This document shows positions 35,323 through 44,760 of a stretch of DNA of 64,000 nt, in pieces (position 1 is the stretch's first letter; the number at the start of each line of letters is the position of its first letter). Position numbers and translations under genes: made by a program. Source of the DNA: JAMXLO01 sp963819855 (GTDB lineage Bacteria; Pseudomonadota; Alphaproteobacteria; Acetobacterales; Acetobacteraceae); contig CAWFYC010000029.1 in the NCBI GenBank assembly GCA_963819855.1, positions 21,790 through 85,789 of the forward strand, written 5' to 3'. The notes under the pieces were generated by a model that was not told the DNA's origin, ran no database searches, and worked only from the letters and a program-made list of their open reading frames with translations.

Positions 35323-37347
35323 ATGGCCGCGCCGGAAAACCTGCTCCGTCACGAGACCTCGCCGTATCTGCTGCAACACGCCGACAACCCGGTGCACTGG
35401 CGTCCCTGGGGTGCAGCGGCATTGGACGAGGCGCGAACGGAGAAAAAGCCGATTCTGCTGTCGATCGGCTACGCCGCCTGCCATTGGTGCCACGTCATGG
35501 CGCACGAGTTGTTCGAGGACCCGGACACCGCGACGCTGATGAACCAGCGGTTCGTGAACATCAAGGTAGACCGCGAGGAGCGGCCGGACATCGACCACCT
35601 GTATATGTCGGCGCTGCACGCGTTGGGCGAGCAAGGCGGCTGGCCGCTGACCATGTTCATCGCCCCCGACGGCGCGCCGTTCTGGGGCGGCACGTATTTC
35701 CCGCCGGAGCCGCGCTGGGGACGGCCATCGTTCCGGCAGGTGCTGCAAGGCGTATCCGAGGCATACCGCACCGACCATGAAATGGTGACGAAGAACACGG
35801 CTGCGCTGCGCCAGGTGCTCGCCAGGATGTCGACCGCCCATCCGGGCGATCTGCCGACGCCGGTGCATCTCGACGCCGTGGCGGCAGCGCTGCTGCGGAT
35901 GAACGATCCGGAGCAGGGCGGGCTGCGCGGCGCGCCGAAATTCCCCAACCCGCCGATCTTCCGCTTCCTCTGGCAGAACGCATTCCGCACCGGCGCGCCC
36001 GAAGGTCAGGAGGCGCTGCATCTTATGCTGACCCGCATGTCGCAGGGCGGCATCTACGATCATCTGGGTGGCGGCTATTCCCGGTATTCCACCGACGCGA
36101 TCTGGCTGGTGCCGCACTTCGAGAAGATGCTGTACGACAATGCGCAGTTGCTGGAATTGCTGGCTCTGGCGCACGCGCATCGTCCGGATCCTCTGTATGC
36201 GAAGCGCGCGGATGAAACCGTCGGCTGGATGGTGCGCGACATGACCGCCGAGAGGATGGCGGGCCGCGCGGCGTTCGCCGCCTCTGAGGATGCCGACAGT
36301 GAGGGCGAAGAAGGCCGCTTCTACGTCTGGACCGAGGCCGAGGTTGACGCGCTGCTGGGCGATGCTTCGGCGGCGTTCAAGCGCGCCTACGACGTGACGC
36401 CGGGCGGCAACTGGGAGGGCCACACGATCCTGCGCCGGGTGACGCCAGCTGTTTCAGCCGAGGAAGAAATGGCGCTGGCCCGGTGTCGCGCGGTACTGTT
36501 CGCCGCACGGGCGAAACGCGTACGACCCGGGCGCGACGATAAAGTGCTGGCGGACTGGAACGGCTTGGCGATCGCAGCACTGGCCCGCGCCGCCGCAGTA
36601 TTCGGCCGCCCGGAATGGCTGGCGCGCGCCGAGGAGGCACATGACTGCATCCGGTCTGAGATGTCCGCGACGGATGGGCGGGTGCAGCACGCCTGGCGCC
36701 TCGGACGGGTGACGGCGGCGGGGTTGCTGGACGATCAGGCTGCGATGGCCCGGGCATCGCTGGCGCTGTTCGAGGCGACCGGTGAGGCGCGGCGGCTGGC
36801 CGAGGCCATGCGGCTGGCCGAGGCCGCGTTGGAGGTGTTCGCGGATGGGAAGGGCGGATTCTACACCACGGCTGCCGATGCGAAGGATGTGCCGTTGGCG
36901 CGGCCGCGCACCGCCGCGGACAACGCGACGCCGGCTGGAAATGGGCTGCTGGCGGAGGTGTTTGCCAGGCTGTGGCATCTGACCGGCAATACCGCGTGGC
37001 GCGAGCGTGCCGAGGCACTGCTGCGCGCGTTCACCGGCAACCCCGATCAGCTTGCCGCGATGCCGACTCTGCTTGCGGCAGCGGATCTGCTGGAGGAAGC
37101 GGCTACTGTGGTGATCACTGGCGATCCGGCGCATCCGCTGGCACAGGCACTTGCCACGGTGGCGCTGGCCGCGGCTGACCCGCGGGTCGTGGTACTTCAT
37201 GCCCCGGCGCCCGGTTCGCTGCCGGCCGACCATCCGGCGTTCGGCAAATCCGCGGGAGCCGAGGGCGCCGCCGCTTATGTTTGCCGCCGCATGGTGTGCG
37301 GGTTGCCGATTGCGGACTGCGACGCGTTGGCAGCGGCGCTGTCGTGA
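35323..37347 (+). CDS. DUF255 thioredoxin-fold/six-hairpin protein (YyaL/SSP411-like)
   Basis: 674 residues from the ATG at 35323, with AGGAG nine bases upstream. Residues 1-160 form a thioredoxin-like domain starting ENLLRHETSPYLLQHADNPV (core SPYLLQHADNPVHW) with the redox motif CHWC after SIGYAA. The remainder is an alpha/alpha-toroid resembling glycosidases or N-acylglucosamine epimerases, including HFEKMLYDNAQLLEL. The function of this widespread family is unknown; roles in redox or sugar metabolism have been proposed. No signal peptide. It is divergent from mnmE. Confidence 0.93.
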   Translation: MAAPENLLRHETSPYLLQHADNPVHWRPWGAAALDEARTEKKPILLSIGYAACHWCHVMAHELFEDPDTATLMNQRFVNIKVDREERPDIDHLYMSALHALGEQGGWPLTMFIAPDGAPFWGGTYFPPEPRWGRPSFRQVLQGVSEAYRTDHEMVTKNTAALRQVLARMSTAHPGDLPTPVHLDAVAAALLRMNDPEQGGLRGAPKFPNPPIFRFLWQNAFRTGAPEGQEALHLMLTRMSQGGIYDHLGGGYSRYSTDAIWLVPHFEKMLYDNAQLLELLALAHAHRPDPLYAKRADETVGWMVRDMTAERMAGRAAFAASEDADSEGEEGRFYVWTEAEVDALLGDASAAFKRAYDVTPGGNWEGHTILRRVTPAVSAEEEMALARCRAVLFAARAKRVRPGRDDKVLADWNGLAIAALARAAAVFGRPEWLARAEEAHDCIRSEMSATDGRVQHAWRLGRVTAAGLLDDQAAMARASLALFEATGEARRLAEAMRLAEAALEVFADGKGGFYTTAADAKDVPLARPRTAADNATPAGNGLLAEVFARLWHLTGNTAWRERAEALLRAFTGNPDQLAAMPTLLAAADLLEEAATVVITGDPAHPLAQALATVALAAADPRVVVLHAPAPGSLPADHPAFGKSAGAEGAAAYVCRRMVCGLPIADCDALAAALS

Positions 37348-37485
37348 CTGCCGTGTCGGCCAATGCTCACCTAACAACAGAACTCGCTACCCCAAGTTGT
37401 ACAGTGTGCATCGTGTGCAAGAGTTGCCGACGACCAGCCACGACTGTACGCTGACGATATCGTAGCAAACGGATCGAAATCTTGG

Positions 37486-38634
37486 ATGGCGGGCGAACCG
37501 CGCACACACCGAGACGCGAACTTGCGAGTCGTCGTCTGGCAATGGGGGAGATACGGGGCTGGCCCACGCCTCGCGGTTTTGCTCGCCAAAGGTTTGGAAG
37601 CACTGGGTGGTATAGAGACGATACTGTCGCTGTCGAGTGCCGCGGAGATTCTGCAGGACCCGAGCGCGCCGAAGTGCGAGATTCCGGTAAAGACTTATGC
37701 CGGCCTGGTCGGGCTTGCCTGGCGGTTCATGCAAGCCCCGATCACCGTCTTGCAACTGAGCCGACGCCTGCGTCGCCTGGATCCGCGAATTGCAGTGTGT
37801 GCGATGCCAGGTCCGCTCGACCTGCTGATGGTCATGGCGCTGCGTCGCGTTGGCGTCCCTGTGGCAGTGATCGTACACGACGCCGAGGCACATCCTGGCG
37901 ACGGATTCCCGCTGCTTCTCGCGTTGCAGCGGGCGCTGTTACGGCGGACGGATTTAGCGATCGTGCTGTCCAACCATGTGGCTTCGGCACTCACGTCGAA
38001 CGGCTCTCTGCCATCTCGGATGCCGGTCCTCGTTACTGCGCTGCCACCGCTGGCCTTCGGCTCCGTTACGCCTCCGGTTACTCACACCGGCCCCCGACGT
38101 GTACTGTGCTTCGGGCGGTTGCGGACCTACAAGGGGCTTGATCTGCTGGCAGAGGCCCTGCGATTGCTTGGCCCGCGGACGGATATGGAGGTGCGAATCG
38201 TGGGGCAAGGTCCGGAGAGCGCGGCACTCGCTGATCTTCGGGCGCTACCGGGCGTTACGGTCGAGAATCGCTGGGTACCGGAGGGCGAAATCAGTTCGAT
38301 CCTGAGCTGGGCGGATATTGTGGTGTTGCCATATCGGGAGGCAAGTCAGAGTGGCATCGCGCCAACGGCACTCGCCGCCAGGCGTCACGTCATAGCCACG
38401 CGGGTGGGTGGGCTTCCCGAGCAACTCAAGAACGAGCCGTTTGCGACGTTGTGCGAACCGGACGCGGAAAGCCTCGCCGCAGCGTTACTGTCCAGCTTGA
38501 ACAGGCCCAACGATATCGTCGCGCCCATTGACGATGCTCGTGAGGCTTGGCACGGATTTGCCGCCAAAGTAATGGAAGGGCTTGACCCTCTGATTTCGCT
38601 GACGAGACGAGACTCTTACATGGCGACTAGTTGA
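37486..38634 (+). CDS. GT4-like glycosyltransferase
   Basis: 382 residues. The C-terminal Rossmann domain shows VLCFGRLRTYKGLDLL and VRIVGQGPE, typical GT4 donor-binding segments, and ADIVVLPYREASQSG followed by VIATRVGGLPE. The EX7E motif is imperfect because the usual GFG is replaced by SQSG, so donor specificity is uncertain. The local sequence, including the upstream gap, is somewhat less GC-rich than the neighbouring housekeeping genes, and the gene is bounded on the right by a REP-like element, which may mean it was acquired. No clear Shine-Dalgarno is seen. Confidence 0.8.
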   Translation: MAGEPRTHRDANLRVVVWQWGRYGAGPRLAVLLAKGLEALGGIETILSLSSAAEILQDPSAPKCEIPVKTYAGLVGLAWRFMQAPITVLQLSRRLRRLDPRIAVCAMPGPLDLLMVMALRRVGVPVAVIVHDAEAHPGDGFPLLLALQRALLRRTDLAIVLSNHVASALTSNGSLPSRMPVLVTALPPLAFGSVTPPVTHTGPRRVLCFGRLRTYKGLDLLAEALRLLGPRTDMEVRIVGQGPESAALADLRALPGVTVENRWVPEGEISSILSWADIVVLPYREASQSGIAPTALAARRHVIATRVGGLPEQLKNEPFATLCEPDAESLAAALLSSLNRPNDIVAPIDDAREAWHGFAAKVMEGLDPLISLTRRDSYMATS

Positions 38635-38640
38635 GCGCAA

Positions 38641-38803
38641 GAGCATCTTCGGCCTGACCGGAGGCTCGTGCGATCACTTGGCTCGATGGGTTTCGCTGCG
38701 CTCTACCCATCCTACGAGTTGCTGCGCTCGTCGCCGTAGCCGTAGGATGGGTAGAGCGCAGCGAAACCCATCACCCCGTCGCGATTCCACTTTGCCCAAA
38801 ACC
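38641..38803. repeat. REP-like element with 31-base inverted arms, copy 2
   Basis: Arms at 38685-38715 and 38742-38772 are exact reverse complements and have the same sequence as the arms of copy 1 at 33591-33752. The loop differs (26 bases, partly repeated CCGTAG). It begins seven bases beyond the glycosyltransferase stop. Confidence 0.82.
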
Positions 38804-38841
38804 GCTGCTCGCATAATATATCCGCAAGTAATAGTGTTTCG

Positions 38842-39482
38842 TTACTCTGCCGCGCGCTGGGCCCGCAGTGGCTGCGTCATAAGCTGGCGCTCCCGGCGAC
38901 GCGCATACAGCCCCGCGGCCAACAACACAGCCGCGGCGATCACGCCGAAGCCAATGGCCACCGGCCCGGCGACGCGCTTCGCCTCATGGCCGAGCAGGTA
39001 GGCCCCGCCACCATAGAGCGACGACCAGATTACGCTGCCCGCGATATTGGCCGCCATGAAGCGGGCCCACGGCATTCGGTTGGCGCCCGCCAACAGCGCG
39101 GCCAGAGTACGCAGCACGATGACGAAACGCGCGGCGCACACGACTTTCACGCCGTGGCGCCTGAACAACGCCCGGCCAAAGGCCATTCGCCGGTCGGTCA
39201 GACCGATGGAGCGTCCGTAGTGTCGTAACAAACGGAAGCCGACACCCCAGCCAATGCTGTAGCCGACCATCTGGCCGACGATCGCACCCAGCGCTGCGGA
39301 CAAGACCACCAATACAATGTTCAACTGGTGCGTCGTCGCAGCCAGGTACCCGCAGCCGCTATCAACAGAGTCTCGCCCGGGACTGGCAGACCGACGCACT
39401 CGAGGCCAACCACGACACCAAGCACCACATTGCCATATGAGTGCAGAAGATCGATGAGATGATGCAGCGAGAAGAGTGACAT
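38842..39482 (-). pseudogene. DedA-family membrane protein, interrupted by a frameshift
   Basis: The start at 39482 encodes MSLFSLHHLIDLL and the DedA signature VGLPVPGETLLIAAAG, but that frame stops at 39321. The rest of the family (THQLNIVLVVLSAALGAIVG, FRRHGVKVVCAARF, LAGANRMPWARF) continues in another minus-strand frame down to 38842. A single missing base near 39338-39342, in the segment for GTWL/AATT, would join them into about 213 residues, the normal DedA length. DedA proteins are undecaprenyl-phosphate or phospholipid flippase-like membrane proteins. This could be real decay or a sequencing error. The gene is divergent from mnmG, 47 bases apart. Confidence 0.8.
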
Positions 39483-39529
39483 GCGGGCTATAAGGCGACC
39501 CGGCCGGCAGGTGACAAGGTGCGAAGGCG

Positions 39530-41395
39530 ATGGCTGAGCGTTTCGATGTTGTGGTGGTCGGCGGCGGGCATGCCGGATGCGAGGCAGCCGCGGCGGCCGC
39601 GCGCGTCGGAGCGCGGACACTGCTGCTGACGCATCGCGTGGAGACGATTGGCGAGATGTCCTGCAATCCGTCGATCGGCGGCATCGGCAAGGGCCATCTG
39701 GTGCGCGAGGTGGACGCGCTGGATGGGCTAATGGGCCGGGCGGCGGACGCGGCGGGCATTCATTTCAAGCTGCTGAACCGCAGCAAGGGCCCCGCAGTGC
39801 GGGGGCCGCGCGCCCAAGCCGATCGGGCATTGTATCGGCGGGCGATGCAACGCTTGTTGGCGGAAACGTCCGAACTGCAAGTGCGGCCCGGAGCAGTCGA
39901 GGATATCGAGATCGGACGCGATGGCCGCCTGGGTGGTGTGCTGTGCGCGGACGGTTCGGCCGTCCATTGCGACGCAGCAGTGCTGACCGCCGGAACCTTC
40001 CTGCGCGGCGTGATCCATATCGGCGAGCAGCAGAGCGCGGCCGGACGGGCCGGGGAAGCGCCTTCAGTTGGGCTCGCCGGCGCGCTGGCGCGGCTCGACC
40101 TGCCGCTCGGCCGACTGAAGACCGGCACACCACCGCGGCTCGATCGCCGCACGATCGACTGGTATGGGCTGGACGCCGACCGCGGCGATGCGGTACCGGA
40201 ACCATTCAGCGCGCTCACCGGGCGGATTACCAATCCGCAGATCGAATGTCGTGTCACCCGGACCACGCCTGAAACACACGCGATCATCCGCGCCAATTTG
40301 CATCGGTCGGCGGTATATGGCGGCGGCATCACGGGAGCCGGGCCCCGCTACTGCCCCTCCATCGAGGACAAGATATTGCGGTTTGCGGCCCGAGAGAGCC
40401 ACAATATCTTCCTGGAACCAGAAGGACTGGACGACGACACGGTATATCCCAATGGCATCTCGACCAGTCTTCCGACGGATGTGCAGCTAGCGCTGATCGC
40501 GACGATCCCAGGGCTCGAGCATGCCCGCATGACGCGGCCGGGTTACGCGGTGGAATATGACTATGTGGATCCACGGGCGTTGGCGCCATCGCTCGAAGTG
40601 CGAGCGTTGCCGGGACTCTACCTGGCGGGTCAGATCAATGGGACTACCGGATACGAGGAAGCTGCGGCGCAGGGGCTGATCGCCGGGATCAATGCCGCGC
40701 GCCAATCCGGCGGAGCCGGGGCAGTGTCGTTCAGCCGCTCGGAGGCGTATATCGGTGTGCTGGTGGACGATCTAACCCAGCAGGGTGTCAGCGAACCGTA
40801 TCGGATGTTCACCTCGCGCGCCGAGTTCCGCCTGACGCTGCGGGCGGACAATGCCGACCTGCGATTGACGGAGAAAGGCGTCGCTTGGGGCTGTGTGGGA
40901 ACGGCCCGGGCTGCAGCGTTCCACGTGCATCGGAGTGCGGTGGCAACGGCGCTGGAGCGAGCGAGGGTCGAGGGCGGTCATCCTGGCGATTTGGCTCGGC
41001 GTGGCATTCCGGTACGAGCAGACGGGCGCTGGCGGTCGGTGTTCGATCTTTTGGGACACCAGGAGATCGCCTTTGAGTCGGTGACGACCGCATTCCCCTG
41101 GTTGCGGGAATTATCTGCCCGCACGCTAGGTCAGTTGCGGACCGAGGTTCGCTATGCCGGGTATCTGCCGCGGCAACAGGCCGACATCCGCGCGTTCCAT
41201 CGCGAAGAGACCGTTGCGCTGAACGGGGTCGCTTTCAAGGAGATCGGTGGTCTCTCAGCTGAACTCACCGCAAAGCTAACGCGGCTGCAGCCGGGATCGC
41301 TTGGCGCGGCCTCACGGATCCAGGGCATGACCCCAGCGGCACTGGCGGCGATTGCTGCCCATGTGCGCAAGCGTGGTGCACGGGTCGTCGGATGA
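39530..41395 (+). CDS. mnmG: tRNA U34 modification enzyme MnmG
   Basis: 621 residues. FDVVVVGGGHAGCEAA is the FAD-binding Rossmann motif, and CNPSIGGIGKGHLVREVDALDG is the GidA signature (core NPSIGGIGKGHLVREVD). GTFLRG, CPSIEDKI and NGTTGYEEAAAQG are further family motifs. The C-terminal helical domain binds MnmE. With MnmE it installs the cmnm5 group at U34 using FAD and NADH. Its stop codon ends one base before the preferred rsmG start, so the two form an operon that runs on into parA and parB, a classic alphaproteobacterial arrangement near the chromosome origin. Confidence 0.97.
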   Translation: MAERFDVVVVGGGHAGCEAAAAAARVGARTLLLTHRVETIGEMSCNPSIGGIGKGHLVREVDALDGLMGRAADAAGIHFKLLNRSKGPAVRGPRAQADRALYRRAMQRLLAETSELQVRPGAVEDIEIGRDGRLGGVLCADGSAVHCDAAVLTAGTFLRGVIHIGEQQSAAGRAGEAPSVGLAGALARLDLPLGRLKTGTPPRLDRRTIDWYGLDADRGDAVPEPFSALTGRITNPQIECRVTRTTPETHAIIRANLHRSAVYGGGITGAGPRYCPSIEDKILRFAARESHNIFLEPEGLDDDTVYPNGISTSLPTDVQLALIATIPGLEHARMTRPGYAVEYDYVDPRALAPSLEVRALPGLYLAGQINGTTGYEEAAAQGLIAGINAARQSGGAGAVSFSRSEAYIGVLVDDLTQQGVSEPYRMFTSRAEFRLTLRADNADLRLTEKGVAWGCVGTARAAAFHVHRSAVATALERARVEGGHPGDLARRGIPVRADGRWRSVFDLLGHQEIAFESVTTAFPWLRELSARTLGQLRTEVRYAGYLPRQQADIRAFHREETVALNGVAFKEIGGLSAELTAKLTRLQPGSLGAASRIQGMTPAALAAIAAHVRKRGARVVG

Positions 41396-41396
41396 T

Positions 41397-42017
41397 GTGT
41401 TTCACGTGAAACATTGCTGGCTTTCGAACGATGTTTCACGTGAGACGATGGAGACCCTCGAGCGGTTCGCTGTGCTGCTGGCGCGCTGGAACCGAACGGT
41501 GAACCTGATTTCCCCTCGTGACACTGCGCTCATCTGGGATCGCCACATCGCCGACTCCCTTCAGCTCGCCCCGTTGATGCAGCCACGCCCCGCCCGCGCG
41601 ATCGACCTCGGTTCCGGCGCCGGTTTCCCCGGCCTGATTCTTGCCGTCGCCACCGGAGTTCCCTTCGATCTGATCGAAGCCGACCAGCGCAAGGCCGCAT
41701 TCCTGCGCGAGGCCGCCAGAGTCACAGGCGCCCCTGTCTGCATTCACGCGGTGCGCATCGAAACGGCCGTTCTTGGCCCAGCCTCGCTCATCACGGCACG
41801 TGCCACTGCCCCGCTCCCGAAACTTCTAGCCCTCGCTGCTCCGTTGCTCGCACCTGGTGGGCGGTGCCTGTTCCCGAAGGGCACCAACGCCGAAGCAGAA
41901 TTGACGCACGCGGCCGCGCAATGGCACATGCGGGTGGAGCGAATCGCCAGCCGCACCGACCCCGACGCCTGCATCTTACGGATCAGCGATCTCAGCCGTG
42001 TCATTGTCTCAGACTGA
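41397..42017 (+). CDS. rsmG: 16S rRNA (guanine527-N7)-methyltransferase RsmG
   Basis: 206 residues from a GTG at 41397 that is one base after the mnmG stop; an ATG at 41448 would shorten it by 17 residues. The N-terminus FHVKH followed by DVSRETMETLERF matches other alphaproteobacterial RsmG proteins and is encoded over two parS sites. The methyltransferase signature AIDLGSGAGFPGLILA binds S-adenosylmethionine. The enzyme methylates G527 in the 16S rRNA 530 loop. The end overlaps parA by 20 bases, so translation is coupled. Confidence 0.95.
   Translation: MFHVKHCWLSNDVSRETMETLERFAVLLARWNRTVNLISPRDTALIWDRHIADSLQLAPLMQPRPARAIDLGSGAGFPGLILAVATGVPFDLIEADQRKAAFLREAARVTGAPVCIHAVRIETAVLGPASLITARATAPLPKLLALAAPLLAPGGRCLFPKGTNAEAELTHAAAQWHMRVERIASRTDPDACILRISDLSRVIVSD
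41398..41413. promoter_or_regulatory. parS site 1 (perfect)
   Basis: TGTTTCACGTGAAACA is the exact 16-base palindrome bound by chromosomal ParB. It overlaps the rsmG start codon and encodes the FHVK residues. It lies 1.4 kb upstream of parB. Confidence 0.95.
41432..41447. promoter_or_regulatory. parS site 2 (two mismatches)
   Basis: TGTTTCACGTGAGACG matches the parS palindrome in 14 of 16 positions, 18 bases after site 1, and encodes the VSRET residues of RsmG. Both changes lie in one half, so binding may be weaker. Confidence 0.75.
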
Positions 42018-42834
42018 TACTGCCATCATCGATCCGTCGCCCACTGGGGCCGGCGTGCGCATCCTGGCGATCGCCAACCAGAAGGGGGGAGTCGGCAAGA
42101 CGACCACAGCGATCAACCTCGCCACTGCCCTCGCCGCCGTCAATGAGCGCGTCCTGCTGATCGACCTCGACCCCCAAGGCAATGCTTCCACAGGCCTCGG
42201 GATCCCACGCACCGACCGGGCGATAGGCAGCTATCGCCTGCTCACCGAGGACATGCCGCTACTGGCCGCGTCCCGAGTCACATCAATCCCGAACCTCTCG
42301 CTGGTCACCGCGGAAGCCGACCTCGCCGGAGTCGAGATTGAACTGGTGGGGCTTGATCGCCGCGAGTACCGCCTGCGCGACGCACTGGCATCGCTGCGTA
42401 CTGGACCCTGTCCATACAGTTTCGTGCTGATCGACTGCCCGCCCAGCCTGTCCCTCCTCACGCTGAACGGGCTGGTCGCCGCCGACGCTGTGCTGGTTCC
42501 GCTGCAATGTGAGTTCTATGCCCTCGAAGGCGTCAGTGGACTCGTCCGTACCATCGAGATGGTAAAGCGCGCACTTAATCCCGGACTACGGCTGCAAGGA
42601 ATCGTGCTGACCATGTTCGATCGACGCAATAATCTGTCCGACCTGGTCGCCGCCGACGCCCGCGGCTTCTTCGGCGAGACCGTCTACGAGACGGTTATCC
42701 CCCGCAACATCCGAATTTCCGAGGCGCCCAGCCACGGCAAGCCCGTGCTTCTGTACGACTTCCGCTCCCCCGGCGCGCAGGCGTATGTACAACTCGCCGG
42801 CGAGCTACTGCGACGTGAGCGAGCACAGCCGTGA
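41998..42834 (+). CDS. parA: chromosome partitioning ATPase ParA
   Basis: 278 residues from a GTG inside the rsmG 3' end. NQKGGVGKTTTAINL is the deviant Walker A motif of the ParA/MinD family near residue 27, LLIDLDPQGNAS is the following switch, and VLIDCPPSL is Walker B. It drives segregation of the replicated origin region together with ParB and parS. It overlaps parB by four bases (GTGA). Distinct from the plasmid-type ParA at 62702-63340. Confidence 0.97.
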   Translation: MSLSQTDTAIIDPSPTGAGVRILAIANQKGGVGKTTTAINLATALAAVNERVLLIDLDPQGNASTGLGIPRTDRAIGSYRLLTEDMPLLAASRVTSIPNLSLVTAEADLAGVEIELVGLDRREYRLRDALASLRTGPCPYSFVLIDCPPSLSLLTLNGLVAADAVLVPLQCEFYALEGVSGLVRTIEMVKRALNPGLRLQGIVLTMFDRRNNLSDLVAADARGFFGETVYETVIPRNIRISEAPSHGKPVLLYDFRSPGAQAYVQLAGELLRRERAQP

Positions 42835-43706
42835 ATGCCCGGCGCGAGACCGGCCCGCGACTCGGCCGTGGGCTTGCCGCCCTAATGGGCGACGCCGCTG
42901 TTCAGGCGCCCGCCCAGGGGGCAACCGTCCGCCAGGTGCCGCTCGACCTGCTGGAGCCAAACCCGTTCCAGCCGCGCAGCAGCATCGATCCGGCCGCGCT
43001 CGACGAACTCACCCAATCGATACGGCTACGCGGCATCCTGCAACCGTTGCTGGTCCGGCCACACCCGGTGACCGACGGCCGCTACCAGATCGTGGCCGGG
43101 GAGCGCCGCTGGCGCGCTGCCGGTGCCGCCGGCCTGCATGAGGTCCCCGCGCTGGTCAACGAAATGACCGACACCGAGGCCGCCGCCGTCGCTCTGGTAG
43201 AGAACCTGCAGCGCCAGGACCTCAACGCGATGGACGAGGCCGAGGGGTACGCCCGCCTGCTCACGCAGTTCCACTTCACCCAGGAGGCCCTTGGCCAGGC
43301 CGTCGGCAAGTCCCGCAGCCACATCGCCAATACGCTGCGTCTGCTCAACCTGCCGGACGGGGTGAAAGAGGCGTTGCGCAACGGCGAAATCTCTGCCGGG
43401 CACGCACGTGCCTTGTTGGCGCATCCCCTGCCAGACTTTGCGCTGCGCGAGGTGATCGATCGGCAATTGTCGGTCCGCCAAACCGAGGCCCTGGCGACCC
43501 GCGATCCCCGCGCCGCGTCCCCGACGACCGATGATCCCCGCCGCGGTCGCGGCCCGGATGCGGTGGCGCTGGAGCGTTCGCTCAGCGAGCAACTCGGCCT
43601 AATCGTCAAAGTAACGTTCAACGGCAGGCGAGGCGTGATCCAATTCCACTACACTGATCTGGATCAGTTAGATAATTTACTGAGCAGATTTGGTGTGCAC
43701 CAGTAA
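42831..43706 (+). CDS. parB: chromosome partitioning protein ParB
   Basis: 291 residues from a GTG overlapping the parA stop. The N-terminus (RLGRGLAALMG) is the ParA-stimulating segment. PNPFQPR and AGERRWRAA are the CTP-binding motifs of the ParB N-domain. FTQEALGQAVGKSRSHIANTLRLL is the helix-turn-helix that reads parS (core VGKSRSHIANTLRLL). The C-terminal dimerisation domain is the RGVIQFHYTDLDQLDNLL region. It binds the two parS sites upstream and spreads on DNA. Converges on holA. Confidence 0.97.
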   Translation: MNARRETGPRLGRGLAALMGDAAVQAPAQGATVRQVPLDLLEPNPFQPRSSIDPAALDELTQSIRLRGILQPLLVRPHPVTDGRYQIVAGERRWRAAGAAGLHEVPALVNEMTDTEAAAVALVENLQRQDLNAMDEAEGYARLLTQFHFTQEALGQAVGKSRSHIANTLRLLNLPDGVKEALRNGEISAGHARALLAHPLPDFALREVIDRQLSVRQTEALATRDPRAASPTTDDPRRGRGPDAVALERSLSEQLGLIVKVTFNGRRGVIQFHYTDLDQLDNLLSRFGVHQ

Positions 43707-43734
43707 TAATGAAATAAAGCGAAAGCAATCACCG

Positions 43735-44760
43735 TCAGACAACTCGCCGTCTTGCACCGCCGCTCGCGGCGCGGCGCGCCAGGGCCAGCACCGCATTTCG
43801 CGATAGCACGGTATCCGGCGCCCCCGTGCGCTTGCAGGCACGCTCTGCGTCCGACAGCCCAGCCAGCGCCGCCATCAGCGCGGCGGAGGACCACAATTCG
43901 ACCGCACGGCTGAACGCGCTCACCCGCCGGAAGAATACCGGCGGCCGCGCAGCCTTCATCGCGTCGGCCGTGCTCAGCCCCTCATCCACCGCAAGCCGTA
44001 CCCGGTGCAGCCGCTGCAGGTGCATCACTCCCGCCCGTAGCACGCCGACCGGATTGGCCCCCTCGGCGACTGCCAACTCCAGTGCCCGATCGGCGCGCGC
44101 CACGTCGCCCTCGGTGGCGGCGAACAGCGCATCATCCAGTGATAGCCCGGCCAGGTCGCCGACACACGCCATAGCAGCGTCCAGGCTCACCCGACCGCCA
44201 GCGCCGGCATACAGCGCCAGCTTCTCCGCCTCGCCTCGGGTGGATACCCGGTCGGCGCCCAGTTGGTCCGACACCCAGGCCAGCGCATCGGCATCGATGG
44301 CAACGCCGAGCTCGGTCAGCACGGTGCGAATCGTGTCCGTCAGCGCGCGACCTTCCTCCGGGTAGCAGGCAATTGCCGCCGCATCCGGCGCTCCCTCGAC
44401 CAGCGAGCGCAGACGCGAGCGCGTTGCCAGCCCGGCTGCCTCCAGCACAACCAGCGCAGGTGCAGTCCCCTTGAGGATGACGGCAACCTGCTCAGCCGCG
44501 GTGTCGGTGGTCTCGCGCAACCGCACCACCCGCCGCCCACCGGTCAATGCCAATGATCCAGCTTCATCAGCCAGCCGGCGGACATCCTCACGCCCCAGCT
44601 CCGCCACCAGGAACGGATCGTCCAGCGAGCCGGCCGCCGCCCGCACCAGCGCGGTCGCGCGGTCTCGGATCATCCCGTGGTCCTCGCCATACAACAGCAC
44701 AACCCGGCAGGTTCCCGGATCGCGCAGGAACGCCGCCACACGCTGCGGCGGAACCTTCAA
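43735..44760 (-). CDS. holA: DNA polymerase III delta subunit
   Basis: 341 residues from a TTG start that overlaps the lptE stop (TTGA). The three-domain delta layout is visible: LLYGEDHGMIRDRA at the start (degenerate nucleotide-binding fold), VVLEAAGLATRSRLRSLVE, and the C-terminal collar region with LSLDDALFAATEGD and AGVMHLQRLHRV. It opens the beta clamp in the clamp loader complex. Order lptE-holA on one strand, convergent with parB, is usual for the group. Confidence 0.92.
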   Translation of the reverse strand: MKVPPQRVAAFLRDPGTCRVVLLYGEDHGMIRDRATALVRAAAGSLDDPFLVAELGREDVRRLADEAGSLALTGGRRVVRLRETTDTAAEQVAVILKGTAPALVVLEAAGLATRSRLRSLVEGAPDAAAIACYPEEGRALTDTIRTVLTELGVAIDADALAWVSDQLGADRVSTRGEAEKLALYAGAGGRVSLDAAMACVGDLAGLSLDDALFAATEGDVARADRALELAVAEGANPVGVLRAGVMHLQRLHRVRLAVDEGLSTADAMKAARPPVFFRRVSAFSRAVELWSSAALMAALAGLSDAERACKRTGAPDTVLSRNAVLALARRAASGGARRRVV

